A DNA stretch of 64,000 nt from Embleya sp045207655 (GTDB taxonomy: Bacteria; Actinomycetota; Actinomycetes; Streptomycetales; Streptomycetaceae), in the NCBI RefSeq assembly GCF_045207655.1, contig NZ_CP108784.1, positions 6,572,001-6,636,000 on the forward strand, in the 5' to 3' direction. The first letter of the stretch is position 1. Each line of letters opens with the position of its first letter. Positions 8,708 through 16,592 of the stretch are shown piece after piece. Position numbers and translations under genes: made by a program. The notes beneath the pieces were generated by a model. The model did not search any database. It was not told where the DNA came from and was given only the letters and a program-made list of their open reading frames with translations.

Positions 8708-9993
8708 TCAGTCGAGTGCGGCGAGCACGTCGCGCAGGTCGACGAACTTGAAGCCGGTGGCCTCGCGGTCGCCGTCGCCCGGGGTCTCCTGGCCATCCTG
8801 GACGACCATCAGGCCCTTCGGGTAGCGCCTGCCGAGTGGGGCGTTCAGGACGGCGGCGCCGTCGCAGACCTCGGAGCCGTCCAAGGTGGCGGAGGCGCCG
8901 GTGATCCGGAAGCCCCCTCGTACTCATTGTCGTCGTCCGGCTCACGGTCATAGGCAACGAAGGTGTTGTCGCCCTGGCTGGAGGCGAGCAGGTAGCCGTC
9001 GCCGTCCGACTCGGTGAGCAGTGTCAGGCCCTCGACGTCGGCGCTCAGGTGCCGGCCGCCGTAGCCCGGGTCGGCACCGGAGGTGCACTCCTCGGTCTCC
9101 TCGTCGTACCTGCCCGGCACACCGAACTCGCGCACCCTGTCGAGGAGTTCCGGCCTGCCGGTGAGGTCGGCCGGGACGCGCCAGATGCCGACGTCCTCCT
9201 GCCCCGCGTACAGCGTGCCGTTCGCCGGGTCCACCACCATGCCCTCCACCTGCGGGAGTTCGCCGGGCTCGCCGCACGGGGCCCAGGTGGTGCCGTTGGG
9301 TAGCGGGAAGGCGGCCGGTAGGTCCAGGGTGCGGACCTGACGGTAGGTCACGGTGCCGGCCGGGGTGGCGGTCAGCTCCAGCAGGGCGATCCGGGTGCGA
9401 TTGCGTTGGCTGGTCAGTGCGTAGCTGCGGCCGGTGCGCGGGTCGGTCCAGGTGGCCAGGCCGTAGGCGGTGGCCTGCTCGTTGATCTCCGCCTGATTCG
9501 CGGAGAACACCGGCCGGACGGCGGGGTCGGTGACGTCGGTGAGCGGGCCGCCCGGGCGGTCGCGGTCGATCCGGTAGATCCGCAGCCGGTCGTTGCCGCG
9601 GTCGCTGACCACCGCGAGATCGGCGCGGGCGCCTCCGAGGCGCATCCCGTGCAGGAGGTCGACGTTGTTGAACCGGCCCGGGGCGTCGTCCTCGCCGGGC
9701 CCGGCCGGAGCCGCGAGCGCCTGTACCTGGCGGGCCTCCAGGTCGTAGACCCGCAGGCCGCCCTGCTTGGCGGTGGCGATCACCAGACTGCGGCCCGGGT
9801 CGGCGGCGTTCCGCCAGATCGCCGGGTCGTCCGCGTTGGCGTCGCCACCCGCCTCGTCGTCGAACAGTGGGGCGGTCTCCGCCCGGGGGTGCACCACCGG
9901 GAGGCCGGCGGCCCCGGCGGGGAAGGCGAGCGTGGCGGTCAGAAGCGCGCCCGCGAACAGGGCCGCAGCACGCGTGGTGTGGCGAATCTTCAT
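8708..9993 (-). pseudogene. beta-propeller phytase (3-phytase) with a one-base frameshift near the 3' end
   Basis: Secreted phytase family: signal peptide from ATG 9993 (KIRHTTRAAALFAGALL followed by AGA), then DADDPAIW-like ADDPAIW, RFNNVDL, SDRGNDRLRIY, QVEGMVVD and HLSADVEGLTLL, the calcium-binding beta-propeller signatures of extracellular phytases that release phosphate from phytate. The main frame runs to about 8914 and then becomes nonsense (SGSPAPPPPW). In the next frame the expected family ending resumes at once: FRITGASATLDGSEVCDGAA, then a stop at 8708-8710. Restoring one G in the run read as CCCCC at 8913-8917 rejoins the frames as a 428-residue protein. Either a sequencing error in a homopolymer or a true recent mutation; the rest is intact. 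An operator-like palindrome lies just upstream. Confidence 0.85.
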
Positions 9994-10034
9994 GTCACGG
10001 AACCCTGGCGCAACCGGATGGCTCGCCAACGATG

Positions 10035-10052
10035 ACCTACCGACTGGTAGGT
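10035..10052 (-). promoter_or_regulatory. TetR-type operator upstream of the phytase gene
   Basis: ACCTACC-GACT-GGTAGGT is a perfect 7-4-7 palindrome 42-59 bp before the phytase start. This shape is typical of TetR-family operators in actinomycetes. No tetR gene is adjacent, so the regulator would act from elsewhere, or one was lost from the decayed neighbouring segment. Confidence 0.5.
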
Positions 10053-10089
10053 AAATATTGAGTGCACGTGCGCCTCCGGAGGCCCCAAC

Positions 10090-10213
10090 CACTGTCCGCC
10101 CGCCGCGAGTTGAGAGGGTGCATCAGGTTGGCGCCGGTGGCGCCGGACCAGGGCTGGAAGGGGTTGGCGGCGAGGAGGTGAGCGGTGCCTGCGAACCAAA
10201 CCTTGCCGGTGTC
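10090..10213 (-). pseudogene. possible remnant of a decayed minus-strand gene
   Basis: On the minus strand, the stretch reading TGKVWFAGTAHLLAANPF and onwards has almost every codon ending in C or G, as in the real genes here, and its composition looks like protein. The frame has no plausible start and dissolves into arginine-rich noise on both sides. I do not recognise the family. The rest of the 9994-10594 gap shows no gene. Confidence 0.3.
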
Positions 10214-10594
10214 GGTATGACCGCAGCCGACGCGCCGGAAGAGTCCGTCGGTGGCGGCCGGCTCGACGGGCCTGTTCGATACCGGTCGCTCGGGCAACCC
10301 CGGTGTCGGGGGCGGAGATTCGGGGACGGGCGGCGCCGTCCCGGTCCTGTGCGACCCGGCCGTGGCCGTCGCCCCGCGTGGCCTGACATGCCATCGACGC
10401 CGGGAATGCTGCCCGATGCCCGGTCGCCCCATGCGCCGCGCCGCGCCACGCATACGCCCGACTCATGGATTCATCCGAGACCCCACGCATCTCGGGCCGC
10501 CGCCGGCAACGCCCGAGGCGTCACCCGGCGCACCGGCTCGGAGGGTGCGGTATGGGACCATCGGGCCGTTGCGTTGACAGCGGGGATTGGGAAT

Positions 10595-11209
10595 ATGCTT
10601 ATTTGGGGTTTCAAGACCATATTCAAGACGCTTTCCGAGGGCGTCTTTCACTGTCCGAGGTGCGGGGGTGATCGGCAGTATCACTTGAAGTTGGCCCGGC
10701 GCTGGTTCACGCTGTTCTTCATTCCGATTTTCCCGTTCAAGGAACAGGGCACGCACGTCGAGTGTGCGACCTGTGGCGGCACGTACGAGGACACGGTGTT
10801 GCAGGGCGCGACCAGCGCGCAGATCTCCGAGCTGCTGGGCCAGGGGATGCGGGCGCTCGCGGTGACCATGCTGCGAGTTGCGGGTACGCCGTCCACGGCG
10901 GCGCGGACGGTGGCCACCGAAGCGGTCGTCGAGGCGGGCGTGTCCTGGTACTCGGTGGCCCAGTTGGATGCGGATCTCGCGGGTGCGGGCTTCGAGTTGC
11001 CTCCGGTGCTGGTGCCGCTCGGCGACCAACTCCAGCCGCAGGGGCGGGAATGGCTGCTCACCCGGGCGGCGTTGATCGCCGCCGCGGAGGGCGGGATCGG
11101 CTCGGCCGAGCGGGCGCTGCTCGATCAGGTCGGCGGCTTGCTGCAGATGACCCCGGCGCATGTCACGGGTGTCGTCGAGACGGCGCAGCGCAGCGTGCGG
11201 CGCGGCTGA
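10595..11209 (+). CDS. zinc-ribbon protein with a C-terminal TerB-like helical region
   Basis: 204 residues from ATG 10595; longer upstream readings of the frame are proline/arginine-rich noise. Near the start CPRC (Cys20, Cys23) and CATC (Cys57, Cys60) form a four-cysteine zinc ribbon, separated by a hydrophobic segment WFTLFFIPIFPF typical of the zinc_ribbon_15-type proteins of streptomycetes. The remaining 130 or so residues are predicted helical, with repeated LL and AA patterns and a final helix LLDQVGGLLQMTPAHVTGVV that resembles TerB-like domains. Function unknown, possibly membrane-associated stress or regulatory protein. It stands alone and is closed by a strong terminator. Confidence 0.7.
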   Translation: MLIWGFKTIFKTLSEGVFHCPRCGGDRQYHLKLARRWFTLFFIPIFPFKEQGTHVECATCGGTYEDTVLQGATSAQISELLGQGMRALAVTMLRVAGTPSTAARTVATEAVVEAGVSWYSVAQLDADLAGAGFELPPVLVPLGDQLQPQGREWLLTRAALIAAAEGGIGSAERALLDQVGGLLQMTPAHVTGVVETAQRSVRRG

Positions 11210-11236
11210 CACGTCGTGACGCGGGGCCGTAGGCCC

Positions 11237-11280
11237 CGCCGAGATCCCGCCTGCCCGCAAGGGTGGGCGGGATCTCGGCG
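11237..11280. terminator. bidirectional rho-independent-type terminator
   Basis: CGCCGAGATCCCGCC (11237-11251) pairs perfectly with 11266-11280; the loop has an extra CCC/GGG pairing. It lies between the convergent zinc-ribbon and thioesterase genes. Like most actinomycete terminators it lacks a U run. Confidence 0.8.
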
Positions 11281-11309
11281 TTTCCACCGGAGCGACGCGG
11301 CGGGGACGG

Positions 11310-12230
11310 TCAGGAGCCGACAGGTGCCGCCGCCACCGCGGCTGCCGAAACGGTTGCCGACGCGGCTGCCGAATCGGCGGGCGAGTCTGCGGCCGAAGCG
11401 GCGGCCGAGTCGGCGGGCGCGGAGTCGGGCAGGATCCGGCGGGCCTGGCGGCCGAGGGCGAGGAGGCGGCCGTCCGGTGTCCAGACCGCGCTGTCGTCCA
11501 TGGCCCAGCCGCTGCCGGCGTGTTGGGTGCGGATCCGGACGAGGGCCCACCCGGGCACCGGGCCGTCGTCCAACGCGTCGCCGAAGTGCACCGTCAACTC
11601 CGCCGACGGGACCGGTCTGGGCCTGGTCCAGCGCGCGAACAGGGCCGGCGGCAGGGCATCGGCCAGTACGACCACGGCCGCCGCATCCAACGGCCTGCCG
11701 TCGGCGAACCGTATCCAAGCCGTCAACTCGGCGTCCGCGGCACCCGACAGCGGCAGCGTCGCGGTCGCCGGCCGGATCTCCAAACGCCTTGCGAACGGCA
11801 CGAGTTCGACCGGAAGCTCCAGCGGGGCGCAAGCCTCCACCGGTGCCACCGTCGGCGCCGGGCCGCCGTCCTGATCGGGACCGGGACGCCGGGCACCGAA
11901 CACCGCCGAGCCCAGCAGCACCGGATCACCGGCCTGTTCGGCACGGAACGAGGTGACCGAGGTACCTCGTCCGGCGTGCTCGACCGTGGTCGCCAGGACG
12001 AACGGCCGATCGTCGACCGGCCTGAGGAAGTGTGCGTTGACGGTCCGCACCGACCGCCCGCTGTCGGGCCGCTCGAACAACGTGTCCCGCATCGCATCGA
12101 GCGCGAGCGCCGCGAGATGCCCACCGTGTGCACCGGCCCACGCCCACCAGGACCGATCCACCGCAATCTCACGTACGGACTCGGCCCGCCCCCGCCCCGC
12201 CCCCACCCGCGCCACTCCCGCGTGCTCCAT
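11310..12230 (-). CDS. acyl-CoA thioesterase, double hotdog (TesB-like)
   Basis: 306 residues from ATG 12230, preceded by GGAGG eight bases upstream. The N-terminal half carries SWWAWAGAHGGHLAALALDAM and SVRTVNAHFLRPV, the first hotdog with its long helix, and the second half TVHFGDALDD-GPVPGWALVRI with MDDSAVWTPDGRLLALGRQARR, typical of TesB-like thioesterase family proteins in actinobacteria. It would hydrolyse acyl-CoA esters in the cytoplasm. The last 45 or so residues are a degenerate Asp-Ser-Ala repeat (DSAPADSAAASAADSPADS) without function I can name, probably arisen by slippage. It sits alone between two gene-poor stretches, so a pathway cannot be assigned. Confidence 0.82.
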   Translation of the reverse strand: MEHAGVARVGAGRGRAESVREIAVDRSWWAWAGAHGGHLAALALDAMRDTLFERPDSGRSVRTVNAHFLRPVDDRPFVLATTVEHAGRGTSVTSFRAEQAGDPVLLGSAVFGARRPGPDQDGGPAPTVAPVEACAPLELPVELVPFARRLEIRPATATLPLSGAADAELTAWIRFADGRPLDAAAVVVLADALPPALFARWTRPRPVPSAELTVHFGDALDDGPVPGWALVRIRTQHAGSGWAMDDSAVWTPDGRLLALGRQARRILPDSAPADSAAASAADSPADSAAASATVSAAAVAAAPVGS

Positions 12231-12848
12231 ACCATTGCCTCCGCCGGGTTAGTTGGAAAATCATACTCACTATGGTCGCGGTGAGGATGGTGACCGGGAG
12301 GGGCGCCTCGGCGAGGTGGTGGTGCGGCGAGGCGGCAGTGGCGCGGCGAAGCCTTGGCGCGACGGGCCGAGGCCCGACGGGGCGGCGGGGCGGGGCGGCG
12401 GCGGGCGCGTCGATCGGATTGCGCCCCGACTCGCGCCCCGGGTTGCGCGCCTCCCCCCCCTGGCGTCATTCCGGAGGTGGTGAGTCGGAAAGCCCCCGCG
12501 AGGACCGCGATCAGGGCGGGCGTACGCGTGGACGCACGCAAGGGTCGTGGCAACTGCACTGTGGCGCCGTCGAGTTGGGCGTCGCACTGGGCGGACTGCC
12601 CGAGGTGGTGTGTTCGGCGTCGGGCGACACGGCGCGGCCCGGTGTCGAAAGGTGTTCAAGTGCCCGTTGATAAGGGCGATTCGGGGTGGTGAGGCGGGAA
12701 ATTCGGGAATCGGCCGGCGGAATGTGGCGGTTGTTCGTCGGAGGTGGGGGTTCGGCGCCTCTCCGTGGGTATCGAAGGAGCAGATAGTGCGCGGCGCGCG
12801 CACGACGGCGATTGCGCCGGTGACCGGAACGACCAGGAGGACGTGGCC
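12231..12848. other. gene-poor stretch, about 620 bp
   Basis: Several open frames cross this very GC-rich segment on both strands, but none has a ribosome site together with sensible composition. The AT-richer part at about 12245-12280 probably holds the promoter of the thioesterase gene. The final 15 bases hold the strong ribosome site of the small ORF at 12849. Confidence 0.5.
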
Positions 12849-12944
12849 ATGACGCGGATCAGGATCGTCAAACGCCCCGTTTCCCCGCGGCCGCAGCCGC
12901 CGGCGGATTTGCGTACACCTTCCGGGCGCCCGTTGCCCTATTGA
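12849..12944 (+). CDS. 31-residue proline/arginine-rich small ORF
   Basis: Starts MTRIRIVKRPVSPRPQPPAD and ends in a Pro-Leu-Pro-Tyr motif. It has a perfect AGGAGG (12836-12841) about eight bases before its ATG, mostly G/C third positions, and a 30-bp perfect palindrome 58 bp downstream that would terminate its transcript. These three signs together support a real translated peptide. Six prolines and several arginines give a basic, likely unstructured chain without signal peptide or membrane helix. I do not recognise a family. It lies upstream of the hemerythrin and two ATP-grasp genes on the same strand, so it could be a substrate or partner of that locus, but this is conjecture. An upstream leader role is another possibility. 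Confidence 0.5.
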   Translation: MTRIRIVKRPVSPRPQPPADLRTPSGRPLPY

Positions 12945-13001
12945 TGTCGATGTGGACTCGCCGAGGGCCGCCGGGGCACGGTGTCGGCCGCTTGTGCGGT
13001 G

Positions 13002-13031
13002 GTCGGACCCGCCCGATCGGGCGGGTCCGAC
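13002..13031. terminator. 30-bp perfect palindrome, terminator-like
   Basis: GTCGGACCCGCCC (13002-13014), GATC, and the exact complement (13019-13031) form a very stable hairpin with a four-base loop. It ends the transcript of the 31-residue ORF and isolates the hemerythrin gene. Confidence 0.75.
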
Positions 13032-13186
13032 TCGGTCCGCGCCTGCGCCCACCGCGGACAGACGTTGATCGAATGGGCATCGGACGTTGATTGACGCGCG
13101 TGACACTGACGCGTCCACGCGGTCTCGGCCGCGCCTCGCGATGGCCGGACGCCCGCGCCGTCGCCGTCCGCAAAAGGAACCGCCCC

Positions 13187-13870
13187 ATGCCCGCCGCCAC
13201 CCAGGCCGCGTCCTCCCCGCTCCTGCGCTTCACCGGGATCCGGCTCGTACACACCGCGCTGCGCCGCGACCTCGCCCCGATGGCGGGGCGGATCCGGGTG
13301 GCGTACACCGACGAGGGCGCGCCCGTCGCCGACGTCCTGGCCCAATGGCGGCTGCTCGCCCGGATCCTGATGGCCCATCACGAGTACGAGGACGCGTGCC
13401 TGTGGCCGGTGCTGCGGGTGGCCCGTCCGGAACTGCGGCTGCTGCTCAACCGCTTGGAGGCGGATCACCACCGGATCGACCACGACCTGACCGTGGTCAC
13501 CGCGATGATCGGCAGCCTGGCCCGTGACCCGGAGCGCGCGTGGATGGTGGCCGCCGCCGTCGAGGCCGTGGTGGAGACGATCGACGCGCACCTGCGGGTG
13601 GAGGAGGTGCAGGTACTGCCCGAACTGGCCGCGGTGGTCGCGGCCGGCGAGCACATCGGCACCCTCGGCGCCTCGCTCGCGGCGATCGACGCGGCCGAGG
13701 TGTTCGACGTCCCGGCGCCGGTGCGCGGCGCGCCGACCGACGCGATCACGTGGCTGCTGGACGGGATCGCCGGAATCACCGGGGTCGCCGGAATCAGCGG
13801 AATCACCGGCGCGTCCGGTCTCCCCGCCGGGCCGACCCACGGCCGGTACCCGGGGCCACACTCGGCGTGA
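13187..13870 (+). CDS. hemerythrin HHE-domain protein
   Basis: 227 residues from ATG 13187, with AAAGGAA about eight bases upstream. The four-helix HHE pattern is complete: His22, His64-His65 with Glu67/Asp69 (AHHEYEDACLWP), His94-His95 and His99 (DHHRIDHD), and His135 with Glu139-Glu140 (DAHLRVEE), giving a potential di-iron centre that could bind oxygen or nitric oxide or store iron. Cytoplasmic. The C-terminal 35 residues are a Gly-Ile-Thr/Ala-Gly repeat (about 13762-13820) followed by a Pro/Gly tail, not part of the family. It precedes the two ATP-grasp genes on the same strand but 650 bp separate them, so co-transcription is unproven. Confidence 0.85.
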   Translation: MPAATQAASSPLLRFTGIRLVHTALRRDLAPMAGRIRVAYTDEGAPVADVLAQWRLLARILMAHHEYEDACLWPVLRVARPELRLLLNRLEADHHRIDHDLTVVTAMIGSLARDPERAWMVAAAVEAVVETIDAHLRVEEVQVLPELAAVVAAGEHIGTLGASLAAIDAAEVFDVPAPVRGAPTDAITWLLDGIAGITGVAGISGITGASGLPAGPTHGRYPGPHSA

Positions 13871-14521
13871 GCCGCCCGGTCCAGGTCCCTGACGCGCCCG
13901 TCTCCGTCCCCGACGTTCCCGCCCCGCCCGAGGCGGCCGACGCCGTTCGTCCACGGGGCACGGCCGCCGCCGTCGCGCACCCGCCTTCCCCCGCACCGGC
14001 TCCGAACCTCGCCCAGGCCGCCTGCACCCGTCCCCGACGCCCCCGGACACGGCCGTCGCCGTTCATCCACCGGGCACGGTCGCGCCGTCGCACACCCGTC
14101 TTACCCCACGCCGGGTCCGACCTCGCCCACGTCGCGTACATCCGCCCACCGCGTACACCCCGTCACCTCGTACGCCCCACCCCGCCTCGTCCCGCCCGTG
14201 CCGCGCACGCCCGACCCACCCCGCCCAGCCCCGACCCATCCCGCCCAGCCCCGACCCACCCCCGCGGCCCCCAACCCACGCCGCGTACCCCGCGCCGCAC
14301 CTCCGCGTACGCCTTGACCTGCTCTATGCCGGGCGTCCGAGCGGAGCACCCGATTCCTCTCTACTCTTGACTGATGACGAATCACCCCCCAAATGGCCCA
14401 TGATGGTGGTCACCCGTGGAGTTTGGTGGGGTGTGTGCCGGTCGTTCACGGCGCGCGTGGCATGCTGTGCCGTCAATGTTCTGCCGGATGGGGGAACGGC
14501 GGCCGTCCCGGGGGGATATCG
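13871..14521. repeat. gene-free C-rich low-complexity stretch with a 20-bp tandem repeat
   Basis: The plus strand is extremely rich in C (CCCGCCC, CCACCC, CCCCGACCC) from about 13900 to 14310. At 14221-14240 and 14241-14260 the same 20-mer occurs twice in tandem with one mismatch. Frames on both strands give only Pro/Arg or Gly/Arg noise. After about 14315 the composition becomes normal and must hold the promoter of the first ATP-grasp gene; GGGGGGA at about 14508-14514 is its ribosome site. Confidence 0.6.
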
Positions 14522-15478
14522 ATGAAACTGGCATTCCTCGTTGAGGAGCACTACCGCCACGACGGCATGCCGCTCGACGTGGTCCGACAGCTCGACGCGT
14601 GGGGGCATCACGTCGACATCGTGCGGCCCGGCAGCTCGTTGATCGAGTTGTCCGACCTGATCCGGGCCGGTTCACACGACGCGTGGGTGCTCAAGACGGT
14701 TTCCGGCGGTCCGGGGCTGAGCATGTTGGAGGCCGCGGCGGCACTCGGGCTGACCACGATCAACGACGCGCGCGCGATTCGATCGGTGCGCGACAAGGCG
14801 GTGGCCGCGGTGATCGCGCGCGCCCACGGGTTGCCGATGCCGGTCACCTATTTCGCCGCGGTTCCCGAGTTGCTCTCCTCGATTCCCGCCGACCGCTACC
14901 CGCTCGTGGTCAAGCCGGTCGGCGGCAGCTCCGGGCGGTCGGTGCACCTGGTGTCCACACCTGCGGAACTGGCCCGGTTGGGCGGTGAACTCGCGGGTGA
15001 AGGGCCGTTGTTGGCCCAAGCGTACGTGCGCAATTCGGGCCAGGATCTCAAGGTGTACTCGATTTCGGGGGAACTCCACGCGACCGTGCGGCGCTCACCG
15101 CTGCATCCGGAGCATCCCGTCCGCGAGAGTCGGGTACCGCTACCGAGCGGAACGGCCGCGCTCATGCACCGAATCGGCGCGGCCTTCGGGCTCGACCTGT
15201 TCGGCGTGGACATCATCGAGGGGCCGGACGGGCCGATGGTGGTGGACATCAACGACTTCCCGAGCTTTCGCTGCGTGCCCGACGGGGTGGCCCGGGTGGC
15301 CCGCGCGGTGCTCGACCTCGCGAGCGGCGGCGGCGCCGGAATCGGTGCCGCGGCCGGTACGGGCGTCGCCGCGAACGGCGTCGCCCGCACGCCGCTGCGC
15401 GCCAGGCCCGTGATCACCCCCGCCCGCGCCGGTACCACTCCGATCGTCGACGCCGCGCCGCCCGCGTACGTCGGCTGA
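14522..15478 (+). CDS. ATP-grasp ligase (RimK-like superfamily)
   Basis: 318 residues from ATG 14522, chosen for the GGGGGGA upstream; an extended frame from 14393 has no family similarity. N-terminal preATP-grasp domain (1-90, LAFLVEEHYRHDG, WVLKTVSGGPGLSMLEA), then the ATP-grasp fold: YPLVVKPVGGSSGRSV (Lys131 and glycine-rich loop 134-138), LLAQAYV, DLKVYSI (Lys177), FGVDIIE (Asp230) and VVDINDFPSF (Asp242, Asn244) binding Mg-ATP. Members join a carboxylate to an amine or thiol through an acyl phosphate, or phosphorylate polyols as ITPK does. The last 45 residues are an Ala/Gly/Pro tail. A second, diverged ATP-grasp follows after 16 bp, so the two likely act together. Substrate unknown. Confidence 0.8.
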   Translation: MKLAFLVEEHYRHDGMPLDVVRQLDAWGHHVDIVRPGSSLIELSDLIRAGSHDAWVLKTVSGGPGLSMLEAAAALGLTTINDARAIRSVRDKAVAAVIARAHGLPMPVTYFAAVPELLSSIPADRYPLVVKPVGGSSGRSVHLVSTPAELARLGGELAGEGPLLAQAYVRNSGQDLKVYSISGELHATVRRSPLHPEHPVRESRVPLPSGTAALMHRIGAAFGLDLFGVDIIEGPDGPMVVDINDFPSFRCVPDGVARVARAVLDLASGGGAGIGAAAGTGVAANGVARTPLRARPVITPARAGTTPIVDAAPPAYVG

Positions 15479-15494
15479 CGGGGCGCGTGCACAC

Positions 15495-16361
15495 GTGCGG
15501 ATCTGCCTTGTCACCGATCGGCCCGACCACCCCCTCCTGGCGGAAGCCCGAGCCCTGCTGACACCGCGTCACGAGGTGGTCGCGCTCGATCCGGACACCG
15601 TCACCGACCGACACCCGATCACCGCCGACGTCTACCTGCTCAAGGCCCGTACCGCGAAGGCGCTCGCCTTCGCGGAGCGGGCCGAGCGGCACGGCGCCCG
15701 GGTGCTCAACTCCGCGGCGGCCACGCGGGCGTGCCAGGACCGGGTACGCATGGCCGAACTCGCCTGGGCGGCCCGCCTGCCGTTCCCGGACACCACGGCG
15801 TTCGCCTCTCCCGCCAGTCTGCTCGCGACCGGACCGGCGTTCCCGCTCATGGTCAAGAGCCGGCACAGCCGCCGACACGACCTGGTCGCCCGGGTCGACC
15901 ACCCGGACGCGCTGGGTGCGCTGGCCCGGGACTGGCCCGACGAGCCGATCGTGGCCCAGGAGTTCGTCGACAACGGCGGCTGGGACCACAAACTGTGGGT
16001 GGTCGACGGCCACGTCTTCGCGGGCCTGCGTCGCACCGCGCTCGACGGCCCCGCCGAAACCAAGCCGATCGCGCCCGAAGACCTCCCCACCGGCTGGTCC
16101 ACACTCGCCCGCCGGGTCGGCATCGCCTTCGGCCTGGACGTGTACGGCGTCGACATCCTGGAGGTCGACGGCGTCCCGTCGATCATCGACGTCAACGCCT
16201 TCCCCGGCATGCGCGAGATGCGCGGAGCACCCGAGGCGCTGGCCGGATTGGTGGATCCGACCGAAAGGGCGGATCGGGCGGAAAGAATAAGCCGGGCGCA
16301 GGTATCCGCGACCTCCTCGATCGGCATTAATCGAGGCAATCGTACAAAACCGATCCGTTGA
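15495..16361 (+). CDS. second ATP-grasp protein with altered glycine-rich loop
   Basis: 288 residues from GTG 15495, 16 bp after the previous gene; ribosome site weak, so translation may depend on the upstream gene. It has the ATP-grasp plan: LMVKSRHSRRHD (Lys121), PIVAQEFVDN, HKLWVVDGHVFAGLRR (Lys166), YGVDILE (Asp220) and IIDVNAFPGM (Asp232, Asn234). The glycine-rich loop seen in its partner (GGSSG) is replaced by an Arg/His-rich SRHSRRHD, so ATP handling may differ. Metal-binding residues are kept, which argues for activity. Paired ATP-grasp genes could carry out successive ligations or form a heteromer. A 27-residue peptide ORF lies downstream. Substrate unknown. Confidence 0.75.
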   Translation: MRICLVTDRPDHPLLAEARALLTPRHEVVALDPDTVTDRHPITADVYLLKARTAKALAFAERAERHGARVLNSAAATRACQDRVRMAELAWAARLPFPDTTAFASPASLLATGPAFPLMVKSRHSRRHDLVARVDHPDALGALARDWPDEPIVAQEFVDNGGWDHKLWVVDGHVFAGLRRTALDGPAETKPIAPEDLPTGWSTLARRVGIAFGLDVYGVDILEVDGVPSIIDVNAFPGMREMRGAPEALAGLVDPTERADRAERISRAQVSATSSIGINRGNRTKPIR

Positions 16362-16455
16362 TCGCGGCCCCCGGGAAACGTGTCGAAGAACCATGATCAC
16401 CGAACGTGGTGGCGGGGATGCGGAGATCGCAATTCCCCTGCTACGGTTCTGCTGC

Positions 16456-16477
16456 CGACCGGATTAATTGTCGGTCG
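16456..16477. promoter_or_regulatory. inverted repeat upstream of the 27-residue ORF
   Basis: CGACCG and CGGTCG flank ten AT-rich bases (GATTAATTGT), in the least GC-rich part of the neighbourhood. It may be an operator or promoter region for the small ORF at 16508, or a weak hairpin after the ATP-grasp gene. Confidence 0.35.
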
Positions 16478-16507
16478 TAATCGCACATTGAAAGGTTCGG
16501 ACCAAAG

Positions 16508-16591
16508 ATGCCAGAGAGCCTCTACTATTTGCCTGCCACTTTCATGATGAGCGCAGCCGACTTCTGGTCGACGTTCGCGTTCTGGGTCTGA
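16508..16591 (+). CDS. 27-residue aromatic-rich peptide ORF after the ATP-grasp pair
   Basis: ATG 16508 to a stop at 16589-16591, one base before the end of the convergent regulator. The C-terminal part FWSTFAFWV is strikingly aromatic; the N-terminal half contains ESLYYLPATF. About four fifths of codons end in G or C although the preceding intergenic bases are AT-richer, which favours a real frame. A GAAAGG element lies about 12 bases before the ATG, further than ideal. No known precursor family is recognised. Position after two ATP-grasp genes is reminiscent of ribosomal peptides modified by ATP-grasp ligases, but no conserved core such as those of graspetides is seen. It could also be a short membrane peptide or chance. 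Confidence 0.4.
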   Translation: MPESLYYLPATFMMSAADFWSTFAFWV

Positions 16592-16592
16592 G

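Noticed and set aside
12253..12692. Several Arg/Gly-rich open frames in the gap after the thioesterase.
   Set aside because: No ribosome sites, no codon-position bias, composition of non-coding GC-rich DNA.
14393..14521. N-terminal extension of the first ATP-grasp protein from ATG 14393.
   Set aside because: No similarity to the family and no ribosome site, while ATG 14522 has GGGGGGA at the right distance.
14522..16591. Confident call of a graspetide cluster.
   Set aside because: Neither small ORF shows a known graspetide core or leader helix and the ATP-grasp proteins do not show recognisable graspetide-ligase features; kept only as a hypothesis.
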